From Podospora bellae-mahoneyi (taxonomy: Eukaryota > Ascomycota > Sordariomycetes > Sordariales > Podosporaceae): DNA of 64,000 nucleotides. The stretch spans positions 1,798,001 to 1,862,000 of the forward strand of contig NW_026946359.1 in NCBI RefSeq assembly GCF_035222275.1, in the 5' to 3' direction. The notes beneath the pieces were generated by a model. That model worked only from the letters and a program-made list of their open reading frames with translations. It was not told where the DNA came from and ran no database searches. Both the position numbers and the translations under genes were made by a program. Of the stretch, positions 1-12,883 are shown piece after piece (the first letter of the stretch is position 1; the number at the start of each line of letters is the position of its first letter).

Positions 1-1650
1 TGGCACTCATGGCGAAGGGGGGCTTTTTGACGACATGAAGCAAACATGAGATGAAAAAACATGGCAGCACAGTGAGCCAGGGGTGGATGAGCAAGCCACA
101 AATTTGCCTCGATTGGAACTACTGCATTCTGGGACCAGACCTTCGGCCCGAGGGAAAAAGGAACAGACGTCATCCCGTTCTTCTCGTCCGAGTTTTGCCC
201 AGTATCAACGCCATTGTTTCAAGAGACGAGATGGTGACCTTGACCTGCCTACGACGAGCTTTCCATCTCCGAAAGAGGTACAAGAACGTGGCAAGAACAT
301 TCTTCCGTTATCGCCGCGCAGATTTCTGAGTTTCGGGTTGAGGCCTAACTTCTGACCAAAAGTCCCATACTCTCAAGTCCTTACGGAAAGGACGAACCGG
401 GGAGTCGGGCTGTGAGTGCCCTGGTATGGAGCAACCATGCGGAGAAATTGAGATGAAATATGGATCTCTGTGCTGTCGCTCTCCGGTCAGAAAGGCCTGA
501 GGCAAAATAAATGGACCTTGATGCAGTGTTGTGGAACTTGATTTCTGCGTGAAGCGATCGGACACCCGCGTTCGCACAGACATGGGCAGCGCAAGCAACG
601 GCCGTCGACCTGACTCCTTCGTCCCTCTTGGAGCGATGCTCGTCATCGATTGGGTGCCTCCTACTTTGGATGAAAACTCAGGCACTGCAACCAAGCAAGT
701 TGATATTCCGTATTTCACTTCTCGTTCGATGGGCATCTTTTGTCTTCGGTCGATCCAGCGTCTGAGGATCAAGGAAAAGAAGAGGCAGGGCAGGGTATTC
801 GGGACAGACTGCATTTTCTATTGATTTATGTAAAGTGGGATCCCGGCTTGGCTGCCGTCGCCATGCGACACAGCGCATCGAGCTGGGCACAAGGCACAGG
901 CACATCCTCGGCCTTCCGGTGAAGCGATGGTTCTGATGTTGTCTTGTTTCCCGTCCTTGTCCTTGACTGTTTCTTCTCAACCGCGAGAGTCACATTTCCG
1001 AGATGTCTTCCTGTCTTTTCTTCAGCTGCCATTGATCGTGACTCCATGTCGGAGAAGGAACACCGAGCCAGGGTAAAATTCTCCTGTCCGAGTCCAGCTC
1101 CATGGATCGGCAACAGAATTGGGACTGCTGTGTTCCGATGCAATTCCAACTCGGGTGTATCCCTGTAGTTTGCTGCCATTTTCCTAGAGTTGAAGACCAA
1201 AGTTTAGGGCTGTCGATTCGGTAGGTAGGCATCTTTCCCGCCTTGACTGGATGTATGCTTTTGTTTGACCAACTTTGTCATCCTTGGAGAAGGCTTGCGA
1301 CCAATGGCGATATCTTTGCATTAGTCTCCAAAGTACCTGCATTAGTTGGGTTGGTAACTCGACCAGTCAGATGGGTGGTGGTGCTGTGCCGAATCCGTTG
1401 ACGGGCAGTGGGCTGACGTTGCTGCAAGCCTCCAGACAGGACTAGAAGGCAAACATGCTATTTTGGAGGTGGAAAATGCCAGGAACCGTTGAAATCTCAC
1501 CGCAACCGCTTGGCGCAAAGATAACTAACTTACCTTATGCGAGTTCACCTCTCATGTTCATCGCATGCCGCCCAAGAAGCCAGTAATGAGGATTGTGCTC
1601 GTAAAATTCAGGACAGGAGCTGACAATCTTTCTAGGTATGTACAAAAGTC
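1..1650. other. Intergenic, left edge
   Basis: No gene recognised. Open frames on both strands (the longest is about 168 codons, minus, 308-814) have no recognisable domain, no sensible splice partners and composition like chance frames in roughly 50% GC DNA. The last few hundred bases probably include the 3' untranslated region of the monooxygenase gene that ends at 1651. Confidence 0.6.
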
Positions 1651-3990
1651 TCAACGGGTGTAGGTGCCATCGATCGTGTAATCCTTCTGCGGGCCATTGA
1701 CAGTGTACGCCAAATTCCAATCCACCAGGTTGACAGCCTTGAAGCGAAAGTCATACTTGACGTCGTAATAATCTTTGATACACATGTGTCCAGCCGTCGC
1801 CTTCCAGCTCTTTTCATTATCGTCCTTTGGCACCGTAAATTCCACCTTGTGAAAGAGGTAATCGGCCCTCTTCTGATCATCCGTCTTCGCAAACCAGACA
1901 CTGAGCTCGTCCTTGTTCTCGTTGTAGCGCCAAATGTAGCGACGAGTGGCTCGGAAGGTGAAGCCGCTGTCGGCCTCAAAGTCGCCTTCTTCGATGTACA
2001 GGTACTCCATGCCGATATCACCGCCTTCTTGAACAATCTTGTCGAATTCGGCTTCGCGACCATCTCTTGTGCCCTCCCGGAGCAAGAACCTGGCCGTACC
2101 GCTGAAATGACCGCTAGGGTGACTGGGAAGCTTGCTTGTGAGTTTCCTCTCCAGCTTCCACTCTCCCAGTAGAGACCGAAACACGGCCTTTGCCACAAAT
2201 TTGCCAGATGATACACCTGCCCATACTGTTGCTTCGGTCTGCTTCAGAGATTTCGTGAATTCCGGCTGCTGAAACTCGTTAAGCCTCTTTGATGGATATC
2301 GCGCCGGAGTCAGAATGTTCATCTCGTTGCCAGCAGGGGGGAGTGCGGGCATAGCACCGAGATGGTCCACACGCTCCATTTCCAATGCTGTGGCAAATTC
2401 TTGCATGAGCCAGGCGTAGTCTCCCATGGGGAACTGAGATGCTCGTGGGTCGTCCCGAAGTGCGATCGTCCGTTGAATAGACTTGTCCTTGTCCAAAGCT
2501 TGTTTCAGGGCTTGGGGCAGAGCAACAGATCCTGATCCGCCGGCGTTCCAGAGAGTTGTGACAAATCGAGCTTGCATCTCCATCACACCCCAGTATTGAG
2601 AGCGGTAGAATCCGACGAATCCAAGGTTGGAAATGCAAGGGTGATATGTGCCATGGAATGCCAACGCAACGGTGTTGTTCAGATCGTCTGGAGAAAGAGA
2701 AAGCGTCTCCAGTTCTTCCTGCGGTAAAAAGGAGATTGAGTCAGATGCTTTGAAGCCAGTTGCCAAAACCACTGCTACAATGTCGTCGACTTTGTCCCCT
2801 GTTGGCGAGATGATAGCCTCATGACCGGAAAGCTTGTCCAGTTTGCCCTGGGTCACAGTGATGAGCCCTGACCGAACGAACTCGCTGTAGTTGTCGCTGA
2901 CTGCTATGAACTGTGGGTTGGCATGGTCCTTGTGGGTGAAGGCGAGTGCAGGGGAATAGATGAACTGGTCTGTTCCGAGAGCAGTTTCATAAAGGGAACT
3001 GGTTCGAATTGCTGACTCCTCGGTAATGTGACCTTGCGTATTCGTCAATGGGTGGGGACAGTTGGAGAGGTTATAGGACGCCAAATCCAACGGCAGGAAG
3101 GGGGGTGCCGGTGAGCTTGCCTGATTAGTACACATGTATCAGTTTTGCTCTCCCAGTTCTCCAACAACATGAAATGAATAGGTACCTTTGGTGATAGAAA
3201 CATTGGCATTACCCAGACCGGTTTTTGAATAATGTGATGGACAGAGTATTTCTCAGGGTTCGCTATTGGGCATGTTCCAGGCGAGTTGGTGACAGAAGAC
3301 AAGTGTGTAGCAATGGTGCCGGCAATCTCGACGCCTGACATTTGGCCTCCGACAACAAGAATCTTGCCCCCTTTGGGATTACCTCCTCCAAGCAAATCCT
3401 TCAAATTTCGGTACTTGCTGCTATGGATGACGGGTACTTCGGGATGCTCAGGAATCACGTCGGACCCAGGGACTGCTGGCTTCCCAAAATAGCCCGAAGC
3501 AACGAGGAGATAATCAAAGGGACGTTCTCCCAGGGTTCCATCCTTTGAGCGAGTCCAAACACGCCAGGATCCAGAAGGAGTTTTCTCGGTCCTCTCAACG
3601 CGAGTTTCTAGGCATAGCTCTGCCGCGAGGCAGTACGCTTTGTAGTACCGATCTAGATACTGGCCAACCTGCCACGCTTGCGGCAACTCAGGGGCATCTT
3701 CGGGCCAAGCGAGATCACTGAATTGGACGGTGTGTTTGCTCTGGTTGGCGACCATGAGAGGATGGATGAGGCCACCATTGTCGTCCCTCTGGGATGGCCA
3801 GAGACCCCCCAGTCGAGGTTGGGAGTCGACAATGGTGACCTCAAAAGTGCCCCTAGGCACGTCGTGGAGAAGAGACTTGGCGGCCACGAGACCCGAAGGC
3901 CCGGCCCCTGAAAAAATATTAGCATCAACATAAAGACTATAGTGTGGACAGTCCGGGTGACCAACCAACAATGCACACCGTCTTCGTCAT
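1651..3990 (-). CDS. Flavin-containing monooxygenase-like oxidoreductase with C-terminal DUF6314-type domain
   Basis: Three exons on the minus strand: 3990-3966, 3907-3186 and 3120-1651, giving about 738 residues. The short first exon encodes MTKTVCIVG, and joining it to exon 2 completes the FAD dinucleotide-binding motif GAGPSG near residue 10. A second Rossmann motif (VVGGQMSGVEIA, roughly residues 190-205) is where FMO-family enzymes bind NADPH. The N-terminal two thirds therefore look like an FAD/NADPH-dependent monooxygenase of soft nucleophiles or ketones; the substrate cannot be told. The last 160 or so residues (LLGEWKLERKL ... GPQKDYTIDGTYTR) have the pattern of the small DUF6314 family, including RRYIWRY and the final GPxKDY. 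This is a fusion of an oxidoreductase with a domain that is free-standing in bacteria. The 57-nt intron 1 has a weak donor (GTTGGT), accepted because it restores the motif. No signal peptide is apparent. A C-terminal function is unknown. Confidence 0.88.
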
Positions 3991-6900
3991 GGCAGCGTTC
4001 AACTGGGCAAAAAGTCAGTAGGCCGGCGCGCCCGGGAACGATCAGACTCCTCCTCACTTCGGATAGCCGAAGCCAGGGTCGGGCCACGAGTAAGCGGGTC
4101 CGAAGCAGGGCGGGCAGCCGCCAACTAAGGCGGAAAACAGTCACTATCTTCTAAAGATGATGGCTAAGGCTATGCAGGAAGATGGTTGTCTCGGGGCTTT
4201 TCGTTTGTTGGTTTGGTTCATTTCACTCAGGTTTAGTCATAATCATTCTCACCAGATCAGATGGCTTCTCACCAACCAGTAAGCGAGACCCACCTCTCTG
4301 GCAGTTTTGATTGGTCCAGGCTTAGGTAGTGAGAGTATTACTCATCAACCCTCCAAGACAAATCTCATCTCACTCATCTCAACTCTCAGCTCATCGACTT
4401 CAAGCTCACGCACCTCTCATCACTCTCACTTATATCCCATCCACTCGTCAAATTGGAAAATAACAAGACAAGGGTTCAGACAACCTTGTGATCTTTGCGT
4501 CCGCCCAGGCTCGGGGCTTGCATGGTGTAGGTGGCAGAGGGTGGTTGGAACCCATGTCTTGTTATTTTCCAATTAGACGAGTGGATGGGATATTTTGCAT
4601 TCTTTCGTCTTTTCCCCCAGCAATGACAAGACGTCCGCCCCGGGGTTGCCGAAGAGTGGCGTCCAAAACGTGACTTGACATGAGGTCACATAAGGTTTGC
4701 TGCCACAAATCACAGGATTGCTGTTTGGCCTCCTGCAGAACGCCAGGAACGCCGAGGACGCCCCCACTGTCACCATCAGCAAACACCAAAAGTCCCGCGG
4801 ACAGCGAAACTCGAATCGTGACCGGCGCTCTGCATGCTTGGCTCTTCGTTTACCGGAATACATACATACACATGCTGCCGGTCGTTTGATGAAGACTAGA
4901 GCATGCAAAGAGGATGCGGCCACTGTGACACAACATCATGCCCCCGAGACGGCCACCGAAGGGCCCCACATCCGACAGCTGAAGTCCGACTCTCGGGAGC
5001 CCGAGTGGTGCCGTCGTGGAGCGGTGAGGGTGGTCTGCTACTTTTCGTGGAAATGCCTGCCTGCTTTTCTCCCTGCGCTTCCTGCGACTTCCTGGCCGCC
5101 CTATGCGTCTTTCCACCGGTCAAGTCGGCATGTCGCAGCTCAATCACCTGAATTTCTCCTAGCGGATGCAACCTGTCAAAACCTCCTTACCTCAGCTCTG
5201 CAACACTCACGACACCACGGCGCATATTCCGCTCCTGGAATGGAAGAAGCAAAGAGTGGATGGACATTTGGGGACTTACGGAGGCGCCTCCGATGGGCGC
5301 GGGGCGTGCCAAGCCAGATGTGTGGCTTGCAGAGAGCCGATTGGCGAATCCTCGGCCGTCTGGGCAAGAATTCGCAGAAGCAATTCCGAACATCTTCCCG
5401 TCTTGGCAGATGCTTACCAACCTTGGCATCGAGACGATCTGTCTCCTCTTTTGACCTCTGCCAAGTGTCTGTTATCAGACCCCCCCCTGAAGAGCAGGCA
5501 GTCCATTCTAATTTCTCCATCTCAGCAGACACGTGGGCAAGGTCGCAGGGAGGCAGTCCTACCGGGCACTTGCCTCATGGCCATGTCTTCCGCCGGAAAC
5601 AAAGGCAGAGTCTCGCATTAGTCTGCCCATTGTTGCTCATCGACAATCTCCCGGCAAGCCCACGTCCACGAGGAGGGGTGCTGGTTGCGCTCTGATGGTT
5701 GGACAGGTGTAGCAAGGATTTGAGGTTGACCACGGCTTCAAAGAGCAACTGCGGGGAACTCATTTCCTAGAGATTCACTCAGTCTCCCGTCCAGAACAAT
5801 AGGACACCCACTTCATATTCAGACGTGATGCTAGGATGAAGCCTCTCGGAGTCGCCGTGTTAGGTCACCCACATCCAAAGCATACAGCGCGCTATGCCAG
5901 CGCAGGTATAGTTATTTTGCCGTTCTCTTGTTGGTCCTTTCTACCAATCTACTTCATGCTGTTGCCCAATAGGCCTTTGTTGTCGACTGGTGGCTGCTTA
6001 CCGTAGTCTGGTCTGGAAAATGGCCACACTGAACAGTGGAACCGACCCAAGGTATCCAGGTAGCTACCTCGCCTTGGTACGGTGCTGAGGTAAAAGACAT
6101 GCAGAAGCATGCGGGGTATAGACTCGGTGGCTGAACTCTTGTCCAGCTCCAATTTTGTTCCCGGTAAGCTATCGGAGCCGGTTCCTGGGGACCTGGGCGC
6201 AATGTGAGTCTGGTGAAAGCTGACAAGATGGAGAGACAGCAGCTTCCCATAGACGGCACTGGATCTGGGTCACGACCGCTTTATCTCCGGAACTCTCAAG
6301 TACGTGCTGGGGCAGCCTACCGTGGTAAAGGCCGTAAAAGGCTTTGCGAGTGGGCATGTCTTGATTCTCAGTAGGGGGAAACTGGTGGGAGCCAAAATCT
6401 TGTGACACAGTACCTTGATCTGTCTTGCTGGGAACCGGTCGAGTGAGACACTATGACGCCCAGTCAAGGTCCAGGGTCGCGCTATCTTTGGAACTCGTCA
6501 ATCTGGCATGCGTGTGGTTACCGCTGCGAACTCGGGTGCCCCAGGAGGCGTCGATATTAGGGTATTGGCCGGCCCCAGGTAGCTCCCAGAGAACCAGAAG
6601 CAATATATGACCATGATATTCGGAGAAGCTACAAGCATCACCGCTTCGGAAAGACACACAAGTTAATTTACGATCCCTGCTCTGTGGCCGCCTGACGACG
6701 CTTCCAACGGTTCTAGAAACCTTCACCTCGTAGGCCAATGGCCGAATTCTCGGCGTTCGGATGCTGTGTCTCGTTCACTGGAAGCCGGTAAAGAGAGCGG
6801 GGGCGTGGAAAGGCGCTTTCGGGCATGGGCTCTTGGTCCTGCAGCTGCATCAGAGGTTTGGAGACACACTTCGGGGTCGTTGTAAGTCGCTCTGCTTCTC

Positions 6901-7934
6901 AACAAGAGGGGAGGGGGGCGCGGTCTATTGAACTTGGCTGTTCGGGAACATGCGCAGACGAAAGGACTGACTGGCAGGGATACCGAGAAAGCCAGCTTCG
7001 TCCATGCCGGGAGCCAGTATATTGAGGTTTGCGATATCCCTGTCGCTGGTTCTCAGTGGAGAAACACGGACGGGCAGTGGTGTCCTGTGGAGGGTGGCAT
7101 CCGTCCGTGGCGTCTGGTGCCAGCGCCATACATATAACATGCTTCAGCAGTTGAAAGCCTCCTCCGCAACTCAATTCCGGTCATGCATCGTTGTCTCGAC
7201 GGTATAGCGGCATCCCCAGGCTCCACGAGGTGACAGATCGACCAATTGCGTGTTAACGAACCAGCTGCTCGCTTGCCATCCCAACACTACCACACCTTGA
7301 TAACACCCACGTAGCATTTCCTGCACGCCAAACACCACCCTCTCTGCACCTTCTGCTTACAGAGACACGCTGGGATTGGTCGTTTGTGGCCTCACTTCCC
7401 GACAGAAGACCCGGAACAAAGATCCTTTTCGATATTCGGGAGTGCATCGCGCTGATCGCCCGCTCGGTGATATCGGTGTGGCCCCCGCATCCAATAGAGC
7501 GGACAATACGTCAACGAATAACGGTCAAGTGACTAGAAGAGGAAGTTGAGACTGACGCCTTCACTCCACACCAACCAGAATCTGTTTTCTGCTGGGGGAA
7601 AAAATGGACACCATGGGTTCGTGACTTCCCCCCCTCACTTCTCCGCCGTCTGACTTTGAACATTAAATACACAACTCCCATCCTGCACCATCCAAGCAAT
7701 TGATTCCCGCTCGTTCCTCTTCTTCATGATTCATTGCCCTCACACCATCAACGGTAGCGTACTTTTCAAGCACCGTTGCTCAAAGCCCGGCTGTATCCCG
7801 TCTTTCCGGTCCACTGGACCGTCGTTTCAAACCAAACTTGATAGTTTGTGTCGGCTAACACAATCTGGGCTCTCACAGCAGCCAACGACATCGTCACATC
7901 AAAAGAAAGGCTAGTCCTGGAGCAGATGATTAGC
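3991..7934. other. Long intergenic region between monooxygenase and MFS permease
   Basis: About 3.9 kb. The first part is the monooxygenase upstream region with a near-perfect inverted repeat at 4433-4592 (listed separately). The rest has only overlapping chance frames, the longest 332 codons at 4697-5695, without recognisable domains. The last 250 bases are C-rich and probably form the promoter and leader of the MFS gene. I see no tRNA, transposon end or tandem array here. Confidence 0.5.
4433..4592. repeat. Inverted repeat / MITE-like hairpin, 45-bp arms
   Basis: The arms 4433-4477 and 4548-4592 are reverse complements at 43 of 45 positions and enclose a 70-bp spacer. The outer ends read TATCCC...GGGATA, so a TA dinucleotide borders each end, as after insertion of Tc1/mariner-type miniature elements, but the palindromic ends make a true target duplication impossible to prove. 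The element lies about 440 bp upstream of the monooxygenase start. It could be a miniature transposon or a locally formed foldback; transcription through it would give a strong hairpin RNA. Confidence 0.85.
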
Positions 7935-9598
7935 ATGAGTGACGACAGAGAGAAAGACTCCATCAGCGAGGCTCAGCGAAGCCACGACGAAGGAATGGAG
8001 TTTCCAGAAGATCCAGACGCCCATCTCACGGCGGCCGAGAAGGCCGAAGTGGTAAGAATTGACTTGAGTCATGTATTTTTCAAGTCAATTTAGCGCTAAC
8101 AACCATCATACAGGACCGCAAGTTACTCTGGAAGCTAGATAAGAAGCTGATGCCATGGGTAACTCCATTGCCACTCCTTCACTCGGCCTTGAGCAAGACT
8201 AACCGCAATTTCAGCTTTGTTTCCTTTACCTCCTCGCCTTTCTCGACAGAACAAACATTGGCAATGCCAAAATCGCCGGTCTCTCTGAAGACCTCGGCCT
8301 CACCGTCTCGTCTTACAATGCCACCCTCACCATCTTTTTTGTGTCGTACGCCGTCTTTGAACCCATCACCAATATCATGCTAAAACGATACCGGCCCTCG
8401 GTCTTCATCCCCATCATCATGTGAGTCCTGGTCAAATCTACTTCTTTGTACCACTCTGACAATCAATATCAGGGTGCTCTGGGGAGCAAGCATGCTAGGA
8501 ATGGGCTTCGTCAAAAACTGGTCCGGCCTCATGTGCGCCCGCTGGTTCCTCGGCCTCACCGAAGCGGGCCTCTTCCCCGGCGTAAATTACTACCTCTCGT
8601 GCTGGTACAAGCGTTCTGAATTTGGCCTACGCGCTGCCGTCTTCTTCTCGGCAGCTGCCTTGTCCGGCTCGTTCGGTGGTTTACTCGCTGCTGCCATCGA
8701 AAATATGCACGGCATCGCTGGCCTCCCAGGCTGGGCCTGGATTTTCATTCTGGAGGGCCTCCTTACCATCATCGTCGGTATCATGTCCTTCTGGCTAGTC
8801 TACGACTTTCCCACCGAAGCCAAGTTCTTGTCTGAAGTTGACAGAGCGAGAGTGGTCAGGAGGTTAAAGTTTGACAAGCAGAGCTCGGCGGAGAATGAAA
8901 ATTACACCAACAGTGCGCTGTGGGAGAGTCTGAAGGATTGGAAGATGTGGCTCGGGATGGTGATTTACATGGGGTGTGACATGCCGCTTTACGCGTTTTC
9001 CCTGTTCCTGCCGACGATTATCAGCGATATGGGCTGGAACACGTCTGTCATTCGAGCGCAGCTTATGAGCGTGCCCCCGTATGCAGCAGCTGCTATCCTG
9101 ACGGTTGTTATCGGTTTCATCGCCGACAGGACAAGACAGAGAGGCCTCTGCAACATTCTGGTCTCAGTCTTGGGGGTGGCGGGGTTCGCAATGTTACTAG
9201 CGAGCGAGGATGCAGCGGTCAAGTATGTCGGCACGTTTCTCGGAGCGTTGGGGATCTACCCTTGCATATCGAATACTATCTCGTGGATGGCAAACAACAC
9301 CGAGGGGGTTTACAAGAGGGGGGTGGTGATGGGGTTTGTGATTGGGTGGGGAAATCTGAACGGGGTGGTGAGCAGTAATATCTTCTTCAACGGGCCGAGA
9401 TTTGTGGAGGGACACGCGGTGATTATTGCGTACATGGCGGTCTTCCTCTTTGGGGGGTCGGTGTTGATGACGGTGCTGTTGAGGAGGGAGAATGCGAAAC
9501 GGTTGAGGGGGGAGAGGGATTACCTGGTGGAGGGGATGAGCGAGAAGGAGATGGAGAGATTAGGAGACAGGAGGCCAGATTTTATTTATACGGTTTGA
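7935..9598 (+). CDS. MFS permease, anion:cation symporter type (allantoate/nicotinate permease-like)
   Basis: Four exons: 7935-8051, 8114-8158, 8215-8420 and 8473-9598, about 497 residues, the usual length for this family. All introns are 52-62 nt with GTAAG, GTAAC and GTGAGT donors, and the frame is kept throughout. The first membrane segment carries the signature LDRTNIGNAK typical of the fungal Dal5/Tna1/Seo1-type anion:cation symporters, and RWFLGLTEAGLFPG in the fourth segment is also characteristic. About twelve membrane segments can be followed, with a loop carrying charged residues in the middle. The family imports small organic anions such as allantoate, nicotinate or pantothenate at the plasma membrane; the substrate here is not predictable. 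The start at 7935 (MSDDREKD) is preferred to ATG 7926, three codons upstream, because the hydrophilic tail then begins as in relatives. An AATAAA lies at 9607, just after the stop. Confidence 0.93.
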
Positions 9599-12500
9599 GG
9601 AGGTTGAATAAAGGGAGGGAGAGGGAGAGGTGGAAGACGATAAAGATACCATTTTGCTTTTTTCTTTTTTTTTTTTTTTTTAGTTGCTGGTAGGCATTGC
9701 CTGTTGTGTCTTGAGGCTTCAACACCTTTCACCGCACATCCGAAACATTTTGAGCCTTTTTATCTGGTATTATTTCTCCGCGGCAGTAAAAAAATGGAGT
9801 GGTTCTTTTTTTGTTCGCTCTGTCTTTTTATTTATTTTACATTTTTATACATGAGCAATCATGGCACAACCACCATCTATCTTTATGGACTCCCTCCCCC
9901 CCCCTCTCTCTCTCTGCACATGTGAAGTGAAGTCTGCTTGACTGACGCTACGCAGATTGCAGTCACAGGTCACAGTCACACGGTCCACAGTCGTGAGCTG
10001 AGAGGGTCTGGTGGTCCTGTATCCAGACGGGGAAAATTGGAGGCATCACATGTGGATGTGAATCCCTCAGTTTGGAGAGGGACGGTAACATCGGAAAGCA
10101 CGACATGTGGTTTTCCCACTGGCTAGTTGTACAGAGGGCATGTGTAGGACAGGTTGGGAGAAAGAGGTTTCGGTTCGGGAAGAACTCAGGTACTCAAGTT
10201 GGCCGAGAGAGCGACGGTAGGAAACATGGCGGGAGAATAGGTGCAGATGTTAGGTGCACCCAAGGTGATTGCTCGGATGCAGTATGACTTTGGTGGTGTA
10301 AGTTCTGGGAGGTGCTGTAAACTTCTCTTCACTCAAGAACAAGAAAGTCGCATTGGTCCTCATGGAATGTATGGTTTGATGGGATACAATCTACCCAGCA
10401 TCCAGGTGTGGGTTTGTTCAGTGTACGGAGGATTACTCCTGACGGGAGACCATCAGATTTGAGGGGTAACAGCTTGCCATGGCTAGTAGTACAGTCTTGA
10501 GAGTACTACTGCCCAACATGAGGAGACAGCTTGCTTAGCCCGTTTTGTAAATAAAGAGGCTCGCGGCCCGGTCGAAAGGAGACAGCCTGTGGATGACGTC
10601 TGCCGAAACAAGGTGAGCTGCTTTCTGTTGTGCCAGTCCTCCGCATACGGCGGCACCTACAACTGCCTCGGCTCCTCCGTCGGTCTTATGCGTGCGTATG
10701 CCAGAAGAGTGGTGTTTGTCCAATCTCTCTTTCTGATATCGTACAGCCGTCGTTGCCGTCGGTCTGGTCCGTTGTTAGACCTGGTGGTCGGCGGGAAAAG
10801 GGGTAGGGAAGAAAAATGCCGAGCTTGCCGACGGCATGGAATAGGTACCTGGTAGGAAAACGGTAGCGCCAGGCCAAGAGCTGAACTTTCAACCTGTCCG
10901 TCGATCGAACTCGCGTGTTGTCTCGGGGTTTGCAGCCAAGGTGAATACGTCAAAAAGGCGCAGCTGCGGTTCTCGCCATCGAGACGCAGTCGACCGGGTG
11001 CCTATGGTAGGTAGCTGCACGGACAGTAAGAGTTGCATTTGCTGCTCAGGCTGGCTGCCCGACTGCCAGGAAGCAAGGATGGGGGCGGTCGTTTCAGGGG
11101 TAATTGTAACGTCTCTGACCTTTTTGACTAAGATCAAAGACCACAAAGCTCGAGCGCCGGGCACAGCAGCGACATTGTGCGTTGACAAGCGGGCGCGGTG
11201 ACACTGGACTTGCTGGGAAGACGGGCAGGAGGGCGAGTCAGCGAAGTCTGTTGACGCTCTGTGGCAGAGCGCGGACATGGGACTGCCATGATGGTTTGTG
11301 TTGCTGGTTCAGAGGCAGGTCTTGGGTGCTGCTCAATCGTGTCTGGCGAGGTTGCAGTTTGGTGTGCCCTGCTGTGTGCTGTGTTACCACGGCCATCCCA
11401 CGATGTCCCTTGGCCTTGGTTGCCCGGACTGGTGCCTTTCGGCGGTCCTCTTCTGAGGGGCACAAATGTCCAGGACGTCTCTGTATGGCGAGTATATGTC
11501 TCAACATCCAGCAACGTTTGTGTCACCGCGCAAGAAGTCGCAAAAATAAAATAAAAAACCATGAAAAGGAAACAAAGACGGAATACGGGCTGCGTGCCAA
11601 GGGAGGCCCAGTTTGAAATGTGTCGGCCTTTGATTGTGTTAGATGCCCGATCAGTGCTTGCCTTTCGAGTCCCCCACGTTTGAAGTGTAGTGCTCTCTGC
11701 AAGGCTCACTTCGGATGAGGCACCGTTGACACGCGTTGTCCGCAGGAAGTTGTTGTCAAGGCTGGCCGGGTTTGAGATTTTCTGCTGTCCTGACACCTGA
11801 TTGACTGCTCGAGATGCATGCTGAGATCACCAAGCCAGACACAGACGATTAATGGTCGATGACGGGCGGGAGAGTGCTGCGGAGGAGTGCTTGTCCCTGC
11901 AGATAGCTGCAGATTGCAGGACCGGCAGCAGCCACACCACCTGAGCCCCTTTCTCACCGATGCCCGACGGGGGAGATGGTCCTGGTGGTCTTCATTCCAG
12001 TGACTTGAGGTAGGAGCCAGGTAGGTAGGTATCATCAAATGATAACCTCGCTTGCATATTCTGACCGACCCGAGATTCAGCGGCATGGCTCGATCGGCAC
12101 AGTTGGTGAGCTGATTCTGGGTGCCGCACCACATACATATCAATATGTGTAGGGAATGCCATTGGTGTCGGATGAAAATAGGATTCACCGTCCAATGCCT
12201 CTACAACGTCTCCCTGCTGCCGGGCGCAGCTGGGGGTGTTTGATGCAGAACGAGCTGACGAATAAGACGATGGCCTTTCATGAGTCACGAGATTTCAAAG
12301 CAGCGCACAGGCACAAGGCAAGAAAGAAGGCGGCCAAAATGGAACCGTTCCGGAAGGGCTTCACCGCTGCTGTAATCCCAGAGGACCCTGGTCAGTCCTT
12401 CACATCGACTGCCCCTTTGGACCATATTCATCATCACCTCGACAGTGGATTGGCTGCCGCCGTTGAAATAAATCGAAGCCATTGGCTGGACCAAAGTGCA

Positions 12501-12883
12501 AGAAGAAGCACTCCTGTTGCCAGACCGGACAACTGTGTGGGACCTGACAGATGCGTCGGGCTATGAGAGCACTCACCAGACCAGGGCATCATTGTAAGAT
12601 TCAACTACTCCTTCCCTTTCCCTCAGGTAGTGCACCTTTCTTCCTCCCTTCTTGTCAGATGGTTCAGCCATAAGAACCCACAAGAATCGGAACTCAAACG
12701 TACCATTAAAAACCCCTCAGTCTTCTCTATTCCCAAATTCTCTCCCCTCTTCACTCTTTTCCAACCACAAACAAATCAATCACCACTTCAACTGTATCAT
12801 ATCACTCTTCAGAGTATACTACAGGCATCCTTCACCACCTCTCTGGCAGCAGCATCACGGCATATCAAATCATACCTCTCAAA
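9599..12883. other. Intergenic between MFS permease and small Cys-rich gene
   Basis: About 3.3 kb. It begins with the 3' untranslated region of the permease, including a T-run at about 9658-9681 and CT dinucleotides near 9900-9915. No frame has a recognisable product; the 220-codon minus frame at 11134-11796 begins at a GTG and reads like noise. From about 12600 the plus strand turns C/T-rich with A-rich patches, consistent with the promoter and leader of the gene at 12884. Confidence 0.55.

Noticed and set aside
4697-5695. 332-codon plus-strand frame upstream of the monooxygenase
   Set aside because: No domain, no consistent composition, and it overlaps many other chance frames of similar quality.
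11134-11796. 220-codon minus-strand frame
   Set aside because: Opens with GTG, has no recognisable motif and reads as random sequence.
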